Of a stretch of DNA of 64,000 bases, positions 16,077-24,510 are shown piece by piece. Position numbers and translations under genes: made by a program. The DNA comes from Bradyrhizobium sp. (GTDB taxonomy: Bacteria > Pseudomonadota > Alphaproteobacteria > Rhizobiales > Xanthobacteraceae), in the NCBI RefSeq assembly GCF_027307225.1, contig NZ_DAHUXJ010000097.1, positions 1 to 64,000 on the forward strand, written 5' to 3'. The number at the start of each line of letters is the position of its first letter. The stretch's first letter is position 1. Below the pieces are notes generated by a model that saw nothing but the letters and a program-made list of their open reading frames with translations, did not search any database and had not been told where the DNA came from.

Positions 16077-16859
16077 TCACTTCCCCGGCCACACCGGCTT
16101 GCGCTTCTCGGCAAACGCCTTCAGGCCTTCCTTGGCGTCCTCGGTCATCGCGGTGATCGCGATCTGGCCTTCGGTGTAGGCGATCGCCTCGTCGAACGAC
16201 ATCGAGGCGATGGCGCGCATGGCGTATTTGCCGCGCCGGATCGCGGTCGGCGACTTGTCGGTGATGCGGCCGATCAGCCATTCGACCTTGGCGTCGAGTT
16301 CGCCCTGCGGCACGACGTGATTCAACAATCCCGCAGCCTGTGCGGCCCTGGCGTCGAACGGCTCGCCGGTGATCGCCCATTCGTTGATCACCCGCCGCGG
16401 CGCGATCGACTGCAACAGGCTCAAAACCTGCATCGGGAATACTCCGACCTTCACCTCCGGCAGGCCGAAGATCGCGTGGTCGGACGCGATCGCCATGTCG
16501 GTCATGCACAACAGCCCCATGCCGCCGGCCATGCAGACGCCGTTGACCCGCGCGATCGCAGGTTTGGTCGCGCCCTGCGACAGCCGCAAGAGATCGGCGA
16601 AGTCGACATTGGGCTTGGAAAAATCCTGCGAAAAGGCACCGCCGGTATTCTGCAAGTCCGCGCCCGCGCAGAACGCTTTCTCGCCTGCTCCCGTCAGCAC
16701 GATCACGCGCACGTCGGCGTCGTCATGCGCCATGCGATAGCCGCGCGAGATGCCGGCGATGACGTCGGCATTGACGGCGTTGCGCTTCTCCGGCCGGTTG
16801 ATCGTGATCCACAGTGCGCTGCCGCGCTTCTCGGTGAGGACGCTGGTAGTTTCGGTCAT
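16077..16859 (-). CDS. Enoyl-CoA hydratase/isomerase family protein
   Basis: This 260-aa crotonase-fold protein starts at ATG 16859 (MTETTSVLTEKRG). It shows ITINRPEKRNAVNADV, the oxyanion-hole segment GEKAFCAGADLQNTGG, the second oxyanion element GVCMAGGMGLLCMTDMAIAS and the catalytic-region GLPEVKVGVFP. The upstream in-frame extension crosses a repeat and is not coding. It would hydrate or isomerise an acyl-CoA thioester in the cytosol. Its neighbours do not fix the pathway. Confidence 0.88.
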   Translation of the reverse strand: MTETTSVLTEKRGSALWITINRPEKRNAVNADVIAGISRGYRMAHDDADVRVIVLTGAGEKAFCAGADLQNTGGAFSQDFSKPNVDFADLLRLSQGATKPAIARVNGVCMAGGMGLLCMTDMAIASDHAIFGLPEVKVGVFPMQVLSLLQSIAPRRVINEWAITGEPFDARAAQAAGLLNHVVPQGELDAKVEWLIGRITDKSPTAIRRGKYAMRAIASMSFDEAIAYTEGQIAITAMTEDAKEGLKAFAEKRKPVWPGK

Positions 16860-16927
16860 GGGTTCATCCGCTCTTATAATGGGGCTAATATTAGAGCATA
16901 GGCGAATGGAGGAGCTAAAGACTCTGC

Positions 16928-17058
16928 ATCCCTCCCCCTTGCGGGGAGGGTCGACGCGAGCATCGCGAGCGTCGGGGTGGGGGGTCATGAAGATAGACCC
17001 CCACCCTGGCCTACGCTTCGCTTCGCTCCGGCCGTCCCTCCCCGCAAGGGGGAGGGAT
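16928..17058. repeat. Palindromic repeat, 11-bp terminal inverted repeats (copy 2)
   Basis: The same ATCCCTCCCCC termini as at 4477-4609 flank a shared interior with TCGACGCGAG and GCGTCGGGGTGGG; the right interior differs. It lies between the oxidoreductase and enoyl-CoA hydratase genes. Confidence 0.8.
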
Positions 17059-17096
17059 TAATTAAGAGCGTGCTTCAACCAATGAAGAAACAAAGA

Positions 17097-19235
17097 TCAA
17101 GGCGTCGGAATCGCGTCCGTGTCCGCCTTCCTGATCCAGACCTTGTTGTCATGGAAGGCCGCGCCGCCAACTGGAGCCACCGCTTCGGCGCCGGTCAGCA
17201 TGTTGATGCCGCGGCCCCCGAGATGCGCCTTGTTCGGATGGACGGATTCAGCGATCAGCACGCCGCGCCGCACGCCATCGAAATATCGCACGGTCAGCGT
17301 GGTCTGCCCGCGCGGATTCCCGAGCGTGACGGCGTCGCCATCCGCAATCCCCAGCTTTGCCGCGTCGTCGGGATGGATCATCACGCTGGGCGCGCCCTCG
17401 CGCGCCTGCGACGACGGCGTCTCGTTGAAGGTCGTGTTGAGGAAGCTGCGCGAGGGGCTCGTCGCCAGGCGGAACGGATGCGCCTCATCCGCCTCCTCGA
17501 TCGCCGCCCAGTGATCGGGCAGCGACGGCATCTCGTCCCACGCGCCCATCATGCCGGCATTGCTGACCGGCACGTTCGCCCAATCCGCCCTGAAATGGAA
17601 TTTGCCGTCCTTGTGCGCGAACCCGTCGAGATAATGCGAGGTGCGGAAATCCGGCTGCAGGTCGCGCCACAGGTCGGCCTCCAGCTCGGCGATGCCGCCA
17701 TGGCCGCTCTTGCGCAAAGTGGCATCGATCAGTTCGCGCGGCGACATCTCAAAACCCGGGTGGGAAATGTTCAGCCGCCTGGCGAGCCCCTGCAGTACTT
17801 GATGATTGGAACGGCATTCGCCGGGCGGCTCGATCAGCTTGGCGCCGACCGAAATGTGCTGATGGCCGCCGCCGTAATAGAGATCGTCGTGTTCCATGAA
17901 CATCGTCGCCGGCAGCACGATATCGGCCATCTGCGCCGTCTCGGTCATGAACTGCTCGTGCACCGCGACGAACAGGTCGTTGCGCGCGAAGCCGCGACGC
18001 ACCAGCGCCTGCTCCGGCGCCACCGTCATCGGATTGGTGTTCTGGATCAGTATCGCCTTGACCGGTGGGCCGTTGTGGAGCGCCACGGGATCGCCGGTGA
18101 GGATGCGCCCGATCTTGGACTGGTCGAGCCGGCGCGTGCTGGCGTCGATCGCGTCATGGCCTTCGATGACGGACTCGTCGAATTTCCAGAGCGCGGCATT
18201 GTTGAAGAAGGCGCCGCCGCCCTCGTATTGCCAGGCGCCCGTCACCGCGGGAATGCAGGCCGCCGCATGCATCTGGGCCGCGCCGTTGCGGCTGCGGGTG
18301 AAGCCATAGCCGAGACGGAAAAAGCTGCGCTTGGTCTGGCCGACCATGCGCGCAAAGGATTCAATCTCGTCGACCGGTACGCCGCAGATGGCCGACGCCC
18401 ATTCCGGCGTGCGGCTTTTCAGGTGCGCTTCGAGTTCGTTCGGGCAGTCGGTGTAGCGGTCCATGTAGTCGCGGTCGGCATAGCTCTCGCGGAACAGCAC
18501 ATGCATGACGCCGCAGGCGAACGCGCCGTCGGTGCCGGGCTTGAGCAGGATCTTGATGTCGGCCTGCCTCATCGTCTCGTTGTTGTAGACGTCGACGGCC
18601 GCGATCTTCGCGCCGCGTTCTTTCCGCGCGCGCATCGCATGGGTCATCACGTTGACCTGGGTGTTCACGGGGTTGGTGCCCCAGATCACCACGAGATCGG
18701 AGACGCCCATCTCGCGCGGATCGACGCCGGCGATCCGGCCGGTGCCGACGGCATAGCCGACGCGCGCAACGGTGGCGCAGATCGTCCCATAAAAGCGCGA
18801 GTATTTCTTCACATGCGCGAGGCGGTTGATGCCATCGCGCATCACCACCCCCATGGTGCCGGCATAATAATAAGGCCAAACCGACTCCGCGCCGAACTCG
18901 CGCTCGGCGGCGTCGAAGCGGGCGGCGATCTCGTCCAGCGCATCGTCCCAGGAAATCCGCCCGAACGTGCCCGATCCCTTCGCACCCATGCGAAACATCG
19001 GATGGGTCACCCGATCCGGATGATGGATGCGTTCGGCATAGCGCGCGACCTTGGCGCAGACCACGCCGGCCGTGTAGGTCTGGACCTTGGAACCTCTGAC
19101 ACGGCCGATCGACGAACCGTCGATCACCTCGACATCGAGCGCGCAGGCCGACGGGCAGTCATGCGGACAGGTCGAATGCCGGATGGCAACCTTGGCGCGC
19201 GCGGCTTCGGCCTCGATCTTGGCGTGCTGGTTCAT
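17097..19235 (-). CDS. Molybdopterin-dependent oxidoreductase (Mo-bisMGD, [4Fe-4S])
   Basis: This 712-aa enzyme of the DMSO reductase superfamily has an N-terminal iron-sulfur motif at Cys23, 27, 31 and 60 (CPHDCPSAC...C). Molybdopterin-domain signatures such as WDDALDEIAARF, DLVVIWGTNPVNTQ and QMADIVLPATMFMEHDD follow, and then a C-terminal molydopterin-dinucleotide-binding domain (VMIHPDDAAKLGIADGDAVTL). No Tat signal is present, so it should be cytoplasmic. No partner subunit is adjacent. Its ATG lies only 2 nt from a CTAG hairpin. The substrate is unknown; formate-, sulfoxide- and hydroxylation-type members all occur in this family. Confidence 0.87.
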   Translation of the reverse strand: MNQHAKIEAEAARAKVAIRHSTCPHDCPSACALDVEVIDGSSIGRVRGSKVQTYTAGVVCAKVARYAERIHHPDRVTHPMFRMGAKGSGTFGRISWDDALDEIAARFDAAEREFGAESVWPYYYAGTMGVVMRDGINRLAHVKKYSRFYGTICATVARVGYAVGTGRIAGVDPREMGVSDLVVIWGTNPVNTQVNVMTHAMRARKERGAKIAAVDVYNNETMRQADIKILLKPGTDGAFACGVMHVLFRESYADRDYMDRYTDCPNELEAHLKSRTPEWASAICGVPVDEIESFARMVGQTKRSFFRLGYGFTRSRNGAAQMHAAACIPAVTGAWQYEGGGAFFNNAALWKFDESVIEGHDAIDASTRRLDQSKIGRILTGDPVALHNGPPVKAILIQNTNPMTVAPEQALVRRGFARNDLFVAVHEQFMTETAQMADIVLPATMFMEHDDLYYGGGHQHISVGAKLIEPPGECRSNHQVLQGLARRLNISHPGFEMSPRELIDATLRKSGHGGIAELEADLWRDLQPDFRTSHYLDGFAHKDGKFHFRADWANVPVSNAGMMGAWDEMPSLPDHWAAIEEADEAHPFRLATSPSRSFLNTTFNETPSSQAREGAPSVMIHPDDAAKLGIADGDAVTLGNPRGQTTLTVRYFDGVRRGVLIAESVHPNKAHLGGRGINMLTGAEAVAPVGGAAFHDNKVWIRKADTDAIPTP

Positions 19236-19237
19236 AC

Positions 19238-19406
19238 CTAGTGGTCCGATTCTAACATTCGCACCCCGCCTCGGTGGCCACTTTTGCGAATGTTAGAATC
19301 AAAAGGACCACTAGCAAATATAGGTTTTCAGTGGAGTTTTGGATTTGGCATTCGCTAGATGAACTCGCAGCCAGACGGGTAGCGAATGCCAAATCCACTC
19401 CACTGA
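19238..19406. repeat. Composite CTAG double hairpin, copy 2 (B-linker-A)
   Basis: Hairpin B (19238-19314) has outer arms CTAGTGGTCC and inner GATTCTAACATTCGCA, with extra TTTT in the linker-side arm. The linker is CAAATATAGGTTT. Hairpin A (19328-19406) has outer TCAGTGGAGT and inner GGATTTGGCATTCGCT, with TTT extra in the linker-side arm. It is the inverse orientation of the copy at 9795. Confidence 0.9.
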
Positions 19407-19485
19407 TATGATTAGCACCGAATAGCGGAGTCGCCAGCGCATTTCCTGCGCAGAAGGCGGAAAAGCCATGCAGATCGGCGAGGCT

Positions 19486-20241
19486 TCACCCGCCGAAATA
19501 GGCGCCGCCGTTGGCGTGGATCGCCTGGCCATTGATGTAGCGCGCGGCCGGACTGCACAGGAAACGCACGACGGCCGCGACATCTTCCGGCTTGCCGCGC
19601 TCGCCGGTGATCGTCCGGTGAATCAAATGGTGGGCCGGTTCCGGCGTGTTCTTCGGCCGCGGCGTGCCGATAATACCGGGCACGACGCAGTTGACGGTAA
19701 TCCCGTCCGGCGCCAGGTCATGGGCGAGCGCACGGGTGAAACCGACGATGCCGGCCTTTGCCGTCACCACATGGGCGCGATCGCTGGCGCCGGTATGCGC
19801 GCTCAGACCTCCGATGTTGACGATGGTCCCTGCCCCACTGTTCCTGAGGTGCGGCAGGCACGCCTTCACACAGTGGAAGGTGCCGTCGAGAACAACGTTC
19901 ATCACCTCGCGCCAATCGGCATAGGTCATCTCGGAGAATGGCTTTTCCCGCCGAAGCGCCGCATTGTTGACGAGGATGTCGATGCGGCCGAATTCCTTGA
20001 CCGTCATATCGACCATCGCCTGCACCGCGGCGGGATCGGCGATATCACCGACATGGACCAGCGCCCTCGCGCCGACCGTTTCGATTTCGCGCGCGACCGC
20101 CTTCGCCTCATCGCGGTTGCTGCGCGCATTGACGACGACGGACGCGCCGTCATCGGCCAGCGCCAGCGCAATGGCGCGGCCAATGTTGCGTCCCGAACCC
20201 GTCACGATCGCGACCTTGCCGGTGAGTTCGTTGCGTTCCAT
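19486..20241 (-). CDS. SDR family protein lacking the catalytic tyrosine
   Basis: This 251-aa SDR-fold protein has VAIVTGSGRNIGRAIALALADDGASVVVNARSN, ILVNNAALR and VNIGGLSAHTGASDRAHVVTAKAGIVGFTRALA. Where classical SDRs have YxxxK, this protein has V158-V-T-A-K162, and there is no Tyr between the conserved Ser147 and Lys162. ATG 20241 follows GGAGG at 8 nt. It is downstream of MmgE/PrpD and a binding protein on the same strand. It may be a non-classical reductase or a binding subunit. The substrate is unknown. Confidence 0.82.
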   Translation of the reverse strand: MERNELTGKVAIVTGSGRNIGRAIALALADDGASVVVNARSNRDEAKAVAREIETVGARALVHVGDIADPAAVQAMVDMTVKEFGRIDILVNNAALRREKPFSEMTYADWREVMNVVLDGTFHCVKACLPHLRNSGAGTIVNIGGLSAHTGASDRAHVVTAKAGIVGFTRALAHDLAPDGITVNCVVPGIIGTPRPKNTPEPAHHLIHRTITGERGKPEDVAAVVRFLCSPAARYINGQAIHANGGAYFGG

Positions 20242-20258
20242 GTCGCGCCCCTCCACGC

Positions 20259-20342
20259 GTCATGGCCGGGCTTGTCCCGGCCATCCACGTCTTCAAAACC
20301 AGAAAGAAAGACGTGGATGCCCGGCATGATGCCGGGCATGAC
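20259..20342. repeat. GTCATGGCCGGGCTTGTCCCGG palindromic repeat
   Basis: Arms beginning GTCATGGCCGGGC and ending GCCCGGCATGAT...GGGCATGAC enclose a second dyad, CCACGTCTTC / GACGTGG. It is a common alphaproteobacterial intergenic palindrome between the MmgE/PrpD and SDR genes. Confidence 0.75.
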
Positions 20343-20347
20343 GAAAA

Positions 20348-21721
20348 CTAAGCTCTCAGCGTCGCCAATTCGATCTTCCCGCCGTAAAGCGTCGCCAGCG
20401 ATTTCAGCGCCGCCTCGCCCTGCGCCTTGCTCCAGCCGCCGTGTTGAACGTTCAGCGTAAATTTGTCCGCAACGTCCTGCCGCGTCAGCGGCTCCTGCGC
20501 GCCACCGCGCAGATAAGGCTGCCGCTCCTCGATCACGCTGCCGTCTTTCATCGTCGCCTTGATGTGGCCGGTATAGTTGTTCGGATAGGGATTGTCCGGG
20601 TCGATCACGAATTTCACTTTGGCCGCGAGCGCGAGCACGCGTTCGTCGCGGATCGCAGTTTCGGTGAATGCGCCAAGCCCGACGCCGCCACGCACGAAAC
20701 CGGTGGCGAGCAGATAAGGCACGGCGAACTTCGCGGCGTAGCCGTTGCGCGGACGCTGCTTGTCGGCCAACGGCTCCCACAGCCGATGCACCGTGCCTTC
20801 CGCGACCTCGCACAAGATCGCTTCGACATCCTCGCACCTGATGCCACGCGCGGCGAGCCGCCTGGCGCAATCGATATAGGGCTGCGCCATCGTCCCGCAG
20901 GGATACGGCTTGAACGCCAGCGTATCGGTAACCCAGCGCGCACCAAAGTCGCCGATGAGCACGTCGTAGTCGCCGCTCGTGGTATGGGCAAAACCGTGAA
21001 ACAGCCCGTGCACGCCTTCGAACACGGTACGAGGGCCGACGAAGCCCTGTTTCGCAAGCAATGCCGCGCGAATGCCCGACTGCGCCGCCCAGCCGGCATG
21101 CATCCGCTTGGTCCAGGCGCCCTCGGCCAGATATTCGATGATGCCGCCTGCCATGCTGCCCGCAATGCCGAGCGCGTCGACGATCTGCTTCGCGCCAAGC
21201 CCCAGCGCTGCGCCGACGCCGGCGGCCGCCCCCATCGCACCGAAAATCGCGGTCGGGTGAAAGCCGGCCTTGTGCACGGCCTTCGGTACCACGAGGCTGA
21301 GACGACAGAGCACCTCGGTGCCGACCGCAATGCCGGTCAGCGCGCTTTTGCCATCCGGATGATGGCGTTCGCAGGCCGCGAGCACGGCCGGCACGATCAC
21401 CGCACCCGCATGCACCGGACCGCCTTCAAACGTATCGTCGAAATCCTCGCCATGCGCGGCCGTGCCGTTGACGAACGCCGCGCCAGAGGCCGTCAGCGTG
21501 CGGGCATGGCCGATCACGGTGCAGGGACCGTCGTCGTCGGAGCCGGCAAGCGCGGCCTTGACGTAATCTTCGTTGCGCGCGGTGACGCAAAGACCGACGA
21601 CATCGACCAGCAAGTCTTCGCATTTGCGCGCGGTCGTTTCCGGCAACAGGCCGGGCTTCAGCGACGCGATCCTCCCGGCAAGTGTTTCGGCGACTGAGAC
21701 TTTCGGCAGCTCGGCGGTCAT
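20348..21721 (-). CDS. MmgE/PrpD family protein
   Basis: This 457-aa protein is of the 2-methylcitrate dehydratase / cis-aconitate decarboxylase family. Recognisable stretches are VDVVGLCVTARNEDYV, the substrate-site GTAAHGEDFDDTFEGGPVHAGAVIVPA, GFHPTAIFGAMGAAAGVGAALGL, and KRMHAGWAAQSGIRAALLAKQGFVGP, then the C-terminal lid domain. Many rhizobial members sit, as here, next to solute-binding proteins and SDRs in carboxylic-acid catabolic loci. The gene begins 18 nt after the binding-protein gene and is probably cotranscribed with it. The exact substrate is not known. Confidence 0.87.
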   Translation of the reverse strand: MTAELPKVSVAETLAGRIASLKPGLLPETTARKCEDLLVDVVGLCVTARNEDYVKAALAGSDDDGPCTVIGHARTLTASGAAFVNGTAAHGEDFDDTFEGGPVHAGAVIVPAVLAACERHHPDGKSALTGIAVGTEVLCRLSLVVPKAVHKAGFHPTAIFGAMGAAAGVGAALGLGAKQIVDALGIAGSMAGGIIEYLAEGAWTKRMHAGWAAQSGIRAALLAKQGFVGPRTVFEGVHGLFHGFAHTTSGDYDVLIGDFGARWVTDTLAFKPYPCGTMAQPYIDCARRLAARGIRCEDVEAILCEVAEGTVHRLWEPLADKQRPRNGYAAKFAVPYLLATGFVRGGVGLGAFTETAIRDERVLALAAKVKFVIDPDNPYPNNYTGHIKATMKDGSVIEERQPYLRGGAQEPLTRQDVADKFTLNVQHGGWSKAQGEAALKSLATLYGGKIELATLRA

Positions 21722-21739
21722 GAAAGCGGCTCCGAAAGA

Positions 21740-22807
21740 TCAGACGCGGAAGATGCGGGTATAACGTTGCTTGATGCTGGCACTCTGCTGTTCGACGGCC
21801 GCGGGATCATCCTTCAGGATCTTGATGTCCTTCAAGGGAATCCAGTTCGGCTTTTCCCTGGCCTGCGGATGCAGCGAGCGCAAGCCGCCGACATCGATGA
21901 TGAGCTGCTGCGCCTCGCGCGTGAAACAGAACGACTGGAACAGTCTTGCGGCATTGGGATTCGGCGCGGCCTTGAAGATGCCGTTGGGGCCGACGATGAC
22001 AGGCGTTCCTTCGGTCGCATAGACCGGCTCGACCGGATGCCCGGCATCCCTGAACTGCAGAATGCTATACTCGTTGCCGTCGGCCATCACCGCGCGCTCG
22101 CCGAGATCGAGCTTCTTCGGCGGATCGGCAGCGGATTGCACCTGCATGACATTCTGCTTGGCGAGCCTCTCAAAAAACGTCCAGCCGAGATCGCGCTGCA
22201 GCGCGTACGTCGCGGTCATGATGGTGCCGCTGTAGCCGGGATGGCCCTTGACGATCTTGCCCTTCCATTTCGGATCGAGCAGATCGGCAAAACTTTTCGG
22301 CGCCTCTTCCGCCTTCACCAGCCTGGTGTTGTAGGCGATGATGGAAAGGAAGACGCGCCAACTCGCAAACTGGCCATCTGGATCCTTCTGCTCGGCGGGA
22401 TAGAATTTCGCGACGTCTTCGGGCACGTAGGCATCGAGAAGACCATCGCGCTTCCAGACGATGAAATGCGAGGCGTCCGACGAATTCACCACGTCTGGCG
22501 CGTGGATGTTAGAGGATACTTCCTGGCCGATACGCTGAAACACGCGCTCGGCGCCTGTGCGCTCGACTCGCACGGAGATGCCGGAATATTTCGCCTCGAA
22601 CGCCTTCGCTAGCTTCTCCGCAACCGGCAGATCGACCGACGTGTAATAGACGACCTGGCCTTCCTTCTTCGCCGCTTCGATCAGGGCCGGCGTCACCGGC
22701 TCGGACGGCGGCGCCGCTGCCAACACGCGGGTGGAGAATGCGGTTCCCGCCGCCAGACCGCCGGCAACCTTGAGTGCCTCCCGTCGGGAAATTCCTATCT
22801 TTTTCAT
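21740..22807 (-). CDS. ABC-type substrate-binding protein (iron/2-aminoethylphosphonate-like class)
   Basis: This 355-aa periplasmic binding protein has a twin-arginine-like signal (SRREALKVAGGLAAGTAFSTRVLAAA). A bacterial extracellular solute-binding fold follows (KEGQVVYYTSVDLPVAEKLAKAFEAKYSGISVRVERTGAERVFQRIGQE, then DLLDPKWKGKIVKGHPGYSGT). This pattern is shared by Fe(III)- and organophosphonate-binding proteins. ATG 22807 has GGGGAAG 4 nt upstream. No ABC permease or ATPase gene is nearby, so it is an orphan that leads an operon with MmgE/PrpD and an SDR. An organic acid ligand is plausible. Confidence 0.82.
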   Translation of the reverse strand: MKKIGISRREALKVAGGLAAGTAFSTRVLAAAPPSEPVTPALIEAAKKEGQVVYYTSVDLPVAEKLAKAFEAKYSGISVRVERTGAERVFQRIGQEVSSNIHAPDVVNSSDASHFIVWKRDGLLDAYVPEDVAKFYPAEQKDPDGQFASWRVFLSIIAYNTRLVKAEEAPKSFADLLDPKWKGKIVKGHPGYSGTIMTATYALQRDLGWTFFERLAKQNVMQVQSAADPPKKLDLGERAVMADGNEYSILQFRDAGHPVEPVYATEGTPVIVGPNGIFKAAPNPNAARLFQSFCFTREAQQLIIDVGGLRSLHPQAREKPNWIPLKDIKILKDDPAAVEQQSASIKQRYTRIFRV

Positions 22808-22882
22808 TGCTTCCCCGATTTCTTCTATCGGCCGGCAGTGCGTCGGCTGAACCTGCGGCATTTTATTCCGTCGGTGAAGTCC

Positions 22883-22908
22883 AAGTCCATCGCTGCATCG
22901 CTGGACTT
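22883..22908. promoter_or_regulatory. 26-bp dyad in the divergent promoter region
   Basis: AAGTCCA (22883-22889) and TGGACTT (22902-22908) are perfect inverted repeats around a 12-nt centre. The site lies between the two divergent binding-protein genes and could be an operator or the remnant of an intergenic palindrome. Confidence 0.3.
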
Positions 22909-22979
22909 GACCCGGCATTCGCGCCAAAACACGAAACGAAGGCGCCCACCGGACAAGCAAGGGGCGCGAGGGAGCGGCA

Positions 22980-23996
22980 GTGAAGGCTTTGAGGTCCACT
23001 GATCGGCGGACGACCGCGCGCAGAAGCGCCGCACGCATCGCGGCGCTGGCGGCTGCTTTCCTTGCGGCGCTGGCATTTGCTCCGATCGGTGCGAACGCGC
23101 AGGATTATCCGACCCACGCGGTGCGGATCATCGTCCCCTTCGGCGCCGGGGGACCGGCCGACGTGACGGCGCGCGTGCTCGGCGACGCGCTCCAGCAAGA
23201 ATTCAAACAACCTTTCGTGATCGAGAACCGTTCCGGCGCCGGCGGAGTAATCGGCACGCAGGAAGTCGTGAAGTCGGCGGGCGACGGCTACACGCTGCTG
23301 TTGATGTCGAACACCCAGACCGCCAATGAATCGCTGATGCCGACGCGCAAATACGAGCTGATGCGCGATCTGGTCCCCATTGCGCCGATCAATATTGCCG
23401 ACCTCGTGATCGTCGTGCACCCCTCCGTGCCCGCGACCACGCTGAAGGAATTCATCGCGCTGGCGAAGTCGCAGCCGGGCAAACTGAACTACTCGTCCTC
23501 CGGCACGGGCACGCCCTATCACATGGCCGGCGAGTTGCTCAAATCCATGACCGGCATCAATGTCGTCCATGTGCCCTATCGCAACAGCGGCGAAGCGCGG
23601 AGTGGCGTCATCAGCGGACAGGTGCAGATGATGATCGATTCCGTGACGACCATGGCGCCGAATGTCATCGCGGGCCAGGTGCGCGCACTCGCCACCACCG
23701 GCAAGACCCGATCGGCGGCGCTGCCGAACGTGCCGACCGCGGAAGAAGCAGGTGTGAGCGGCTATGAGGCAACCATCTGGCTCGGCTTGATGGCCCCCAA
23801 AGGCACGCCTAAGGCCATCGTCGACAAGCTCAACGCTGCCGTGAACGAAATCATCAAGCGGCCGCAGGTCGTCAAGGTTTGGGCCGATCAGGGCGCGATT
23901 CCGATGTCGATGACACCGGAAGCGTTCGACAAATTCCTGCGCGGCGATATTGTAAAATGGGCCGAGGTCGCCAGAACTTTTACCGGCCGCAACTAA
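22980..23996 (+). CDS. Tripartite tricarboxylate transporter (TctC/Bug) binding protein
   Basis: This 338-aa secreted binding protein has a signal peptide ending near FAPIGANA. Bug-family hallmarks follow: YPTHAVRIIVPFGAGGPADVTARVLGDALQ, the loop NRSGAGGVIGTQEVVKSAGDGYTLLL, and LNYSSSGTGTPYHMAGELLKS. GTG 22980 is preceded by GAGGGAG. No TctA or TctB gene is present, which is common for Bug proteins. It starts a rightward operon with a two-subunit molybdenum hydroxylase, so it may bind the carboxylic or heterocyclic substrate of that enzyme. Confidence 0.88.
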   Translation: MKALRSTDRRTTARRSAARIAALAAAFLAALAFAPIGANAQDYPTHAVRIIVPFGAGGPADVTARVLGDALQQEFKQPFVIENRSGAGGVIGTQEVVKSAGDGYTLLLMSNTQTANESLMPTRKYELMRDLVPIAPINIADLVIVVHPSVPATTLKEFIALAKSQPGKLNYSSSGTGTPYHMAGELLKSMTGINVVHVPYRNSGEARSGVISGQVQMMIDSVTTMAPNVIAGQVRALATTGKTRSAALPNVPTAEEAGVSGYEATIWLGLMAPKGTPKAIVDKLNAAVNEIIKRPQVVKVWADQGAIPMSMTPEAFDKFLRGDIVKWAEVARTFTGRN

Positions 23997-24039
23997 TAAA
24001 ACCAGAACTAATAAAAAAGAACAGGATCTTCCGCTCTCA

Positions 24040-24510
24040 ATGCCTACACTTCGCTTTCGCCTCAATGGCGTCGAGACCGAGATCGATGCCGATCCCGACA
24101 CTCCCTTGCTCACCGCCTTGCGCGGCCCGCTCGGCCTGACCGGCTCTCATTTCGGTTGCGGCTCCGGCGAATGCGGCGCCTGCATGGTGCTTGTCGACGA
24201 TCATGCGCTGATGTCCTGCGACACGCCGCTGTGGTCGGTCGCAGGCAAGACGATCACCACGGTCGAAGGACTCGGCACCGAGCAGCAGCCGCACGCATTG
24301 CAGCGCGCTTTCATCGCCGGGCAGGCAATGCAATGCGGCTATTGCCTCTCAGGCATCATGATGAGCGCGGCGGCGCTGTTGAAGCGCAACACCGATCCGA
24401 CCAGCGCGGAGGTCAAGGCCGCGCTCGACCGCAACCTTTGCCGCTGCGGTTCGCATAATCGCATGGTGCGGGCCGTGTTGCGCGCGGCAGCCGAGATGCG
24501 TGCATCATGA
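24040..24510 (+). CDS. (2Fe-2S) subunit of a molybdenum hydroxylase (IorA/NicA type)
   Basis: This 156-aa protein carries two [2Fe-2S] sites: the plant-ferredoxin-like site at Cys40, 45, 48 and 60 (CGSGECGAC...C) and the helical-domain site at Cys99, 102, 134 and 136 (CGYC...CRC). It relays electrons from the molybdenum centre. Its TGA overlaps the next gene's ATG (ATGA). With no FAD subunit in the operon, it belongs to the two-subunit type known from isoquinoline 1-oxidoreductase and nicotinate dehydrogenase. Confidence 0.92.
   Translation: MPTLRFRLNGVETEIDADPDTPLLTALRGPLGLTGSHFGCGSGECGACMVLVDDHALMSCDTPLWSVAGKTITTVEGLGTEQQPHALQRAFIAGQAMQCGYCLSGIMMSAAALLKRNTDPTSAEVKAALDRNLCRCGSHNRMVRAVLRAAAEMRAS

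Noticed and set aside
16977-19241. A 754-codon open frame on the plus strand opposite the molybdopterin oxidoreductase
   Set aside because: It lies antisense to a clearly recognisable 712-aa enzyme, has an Arg/His/Ala-rich composition typical of antisense frames in high-G+C DNA, and runs from one repeat into another.
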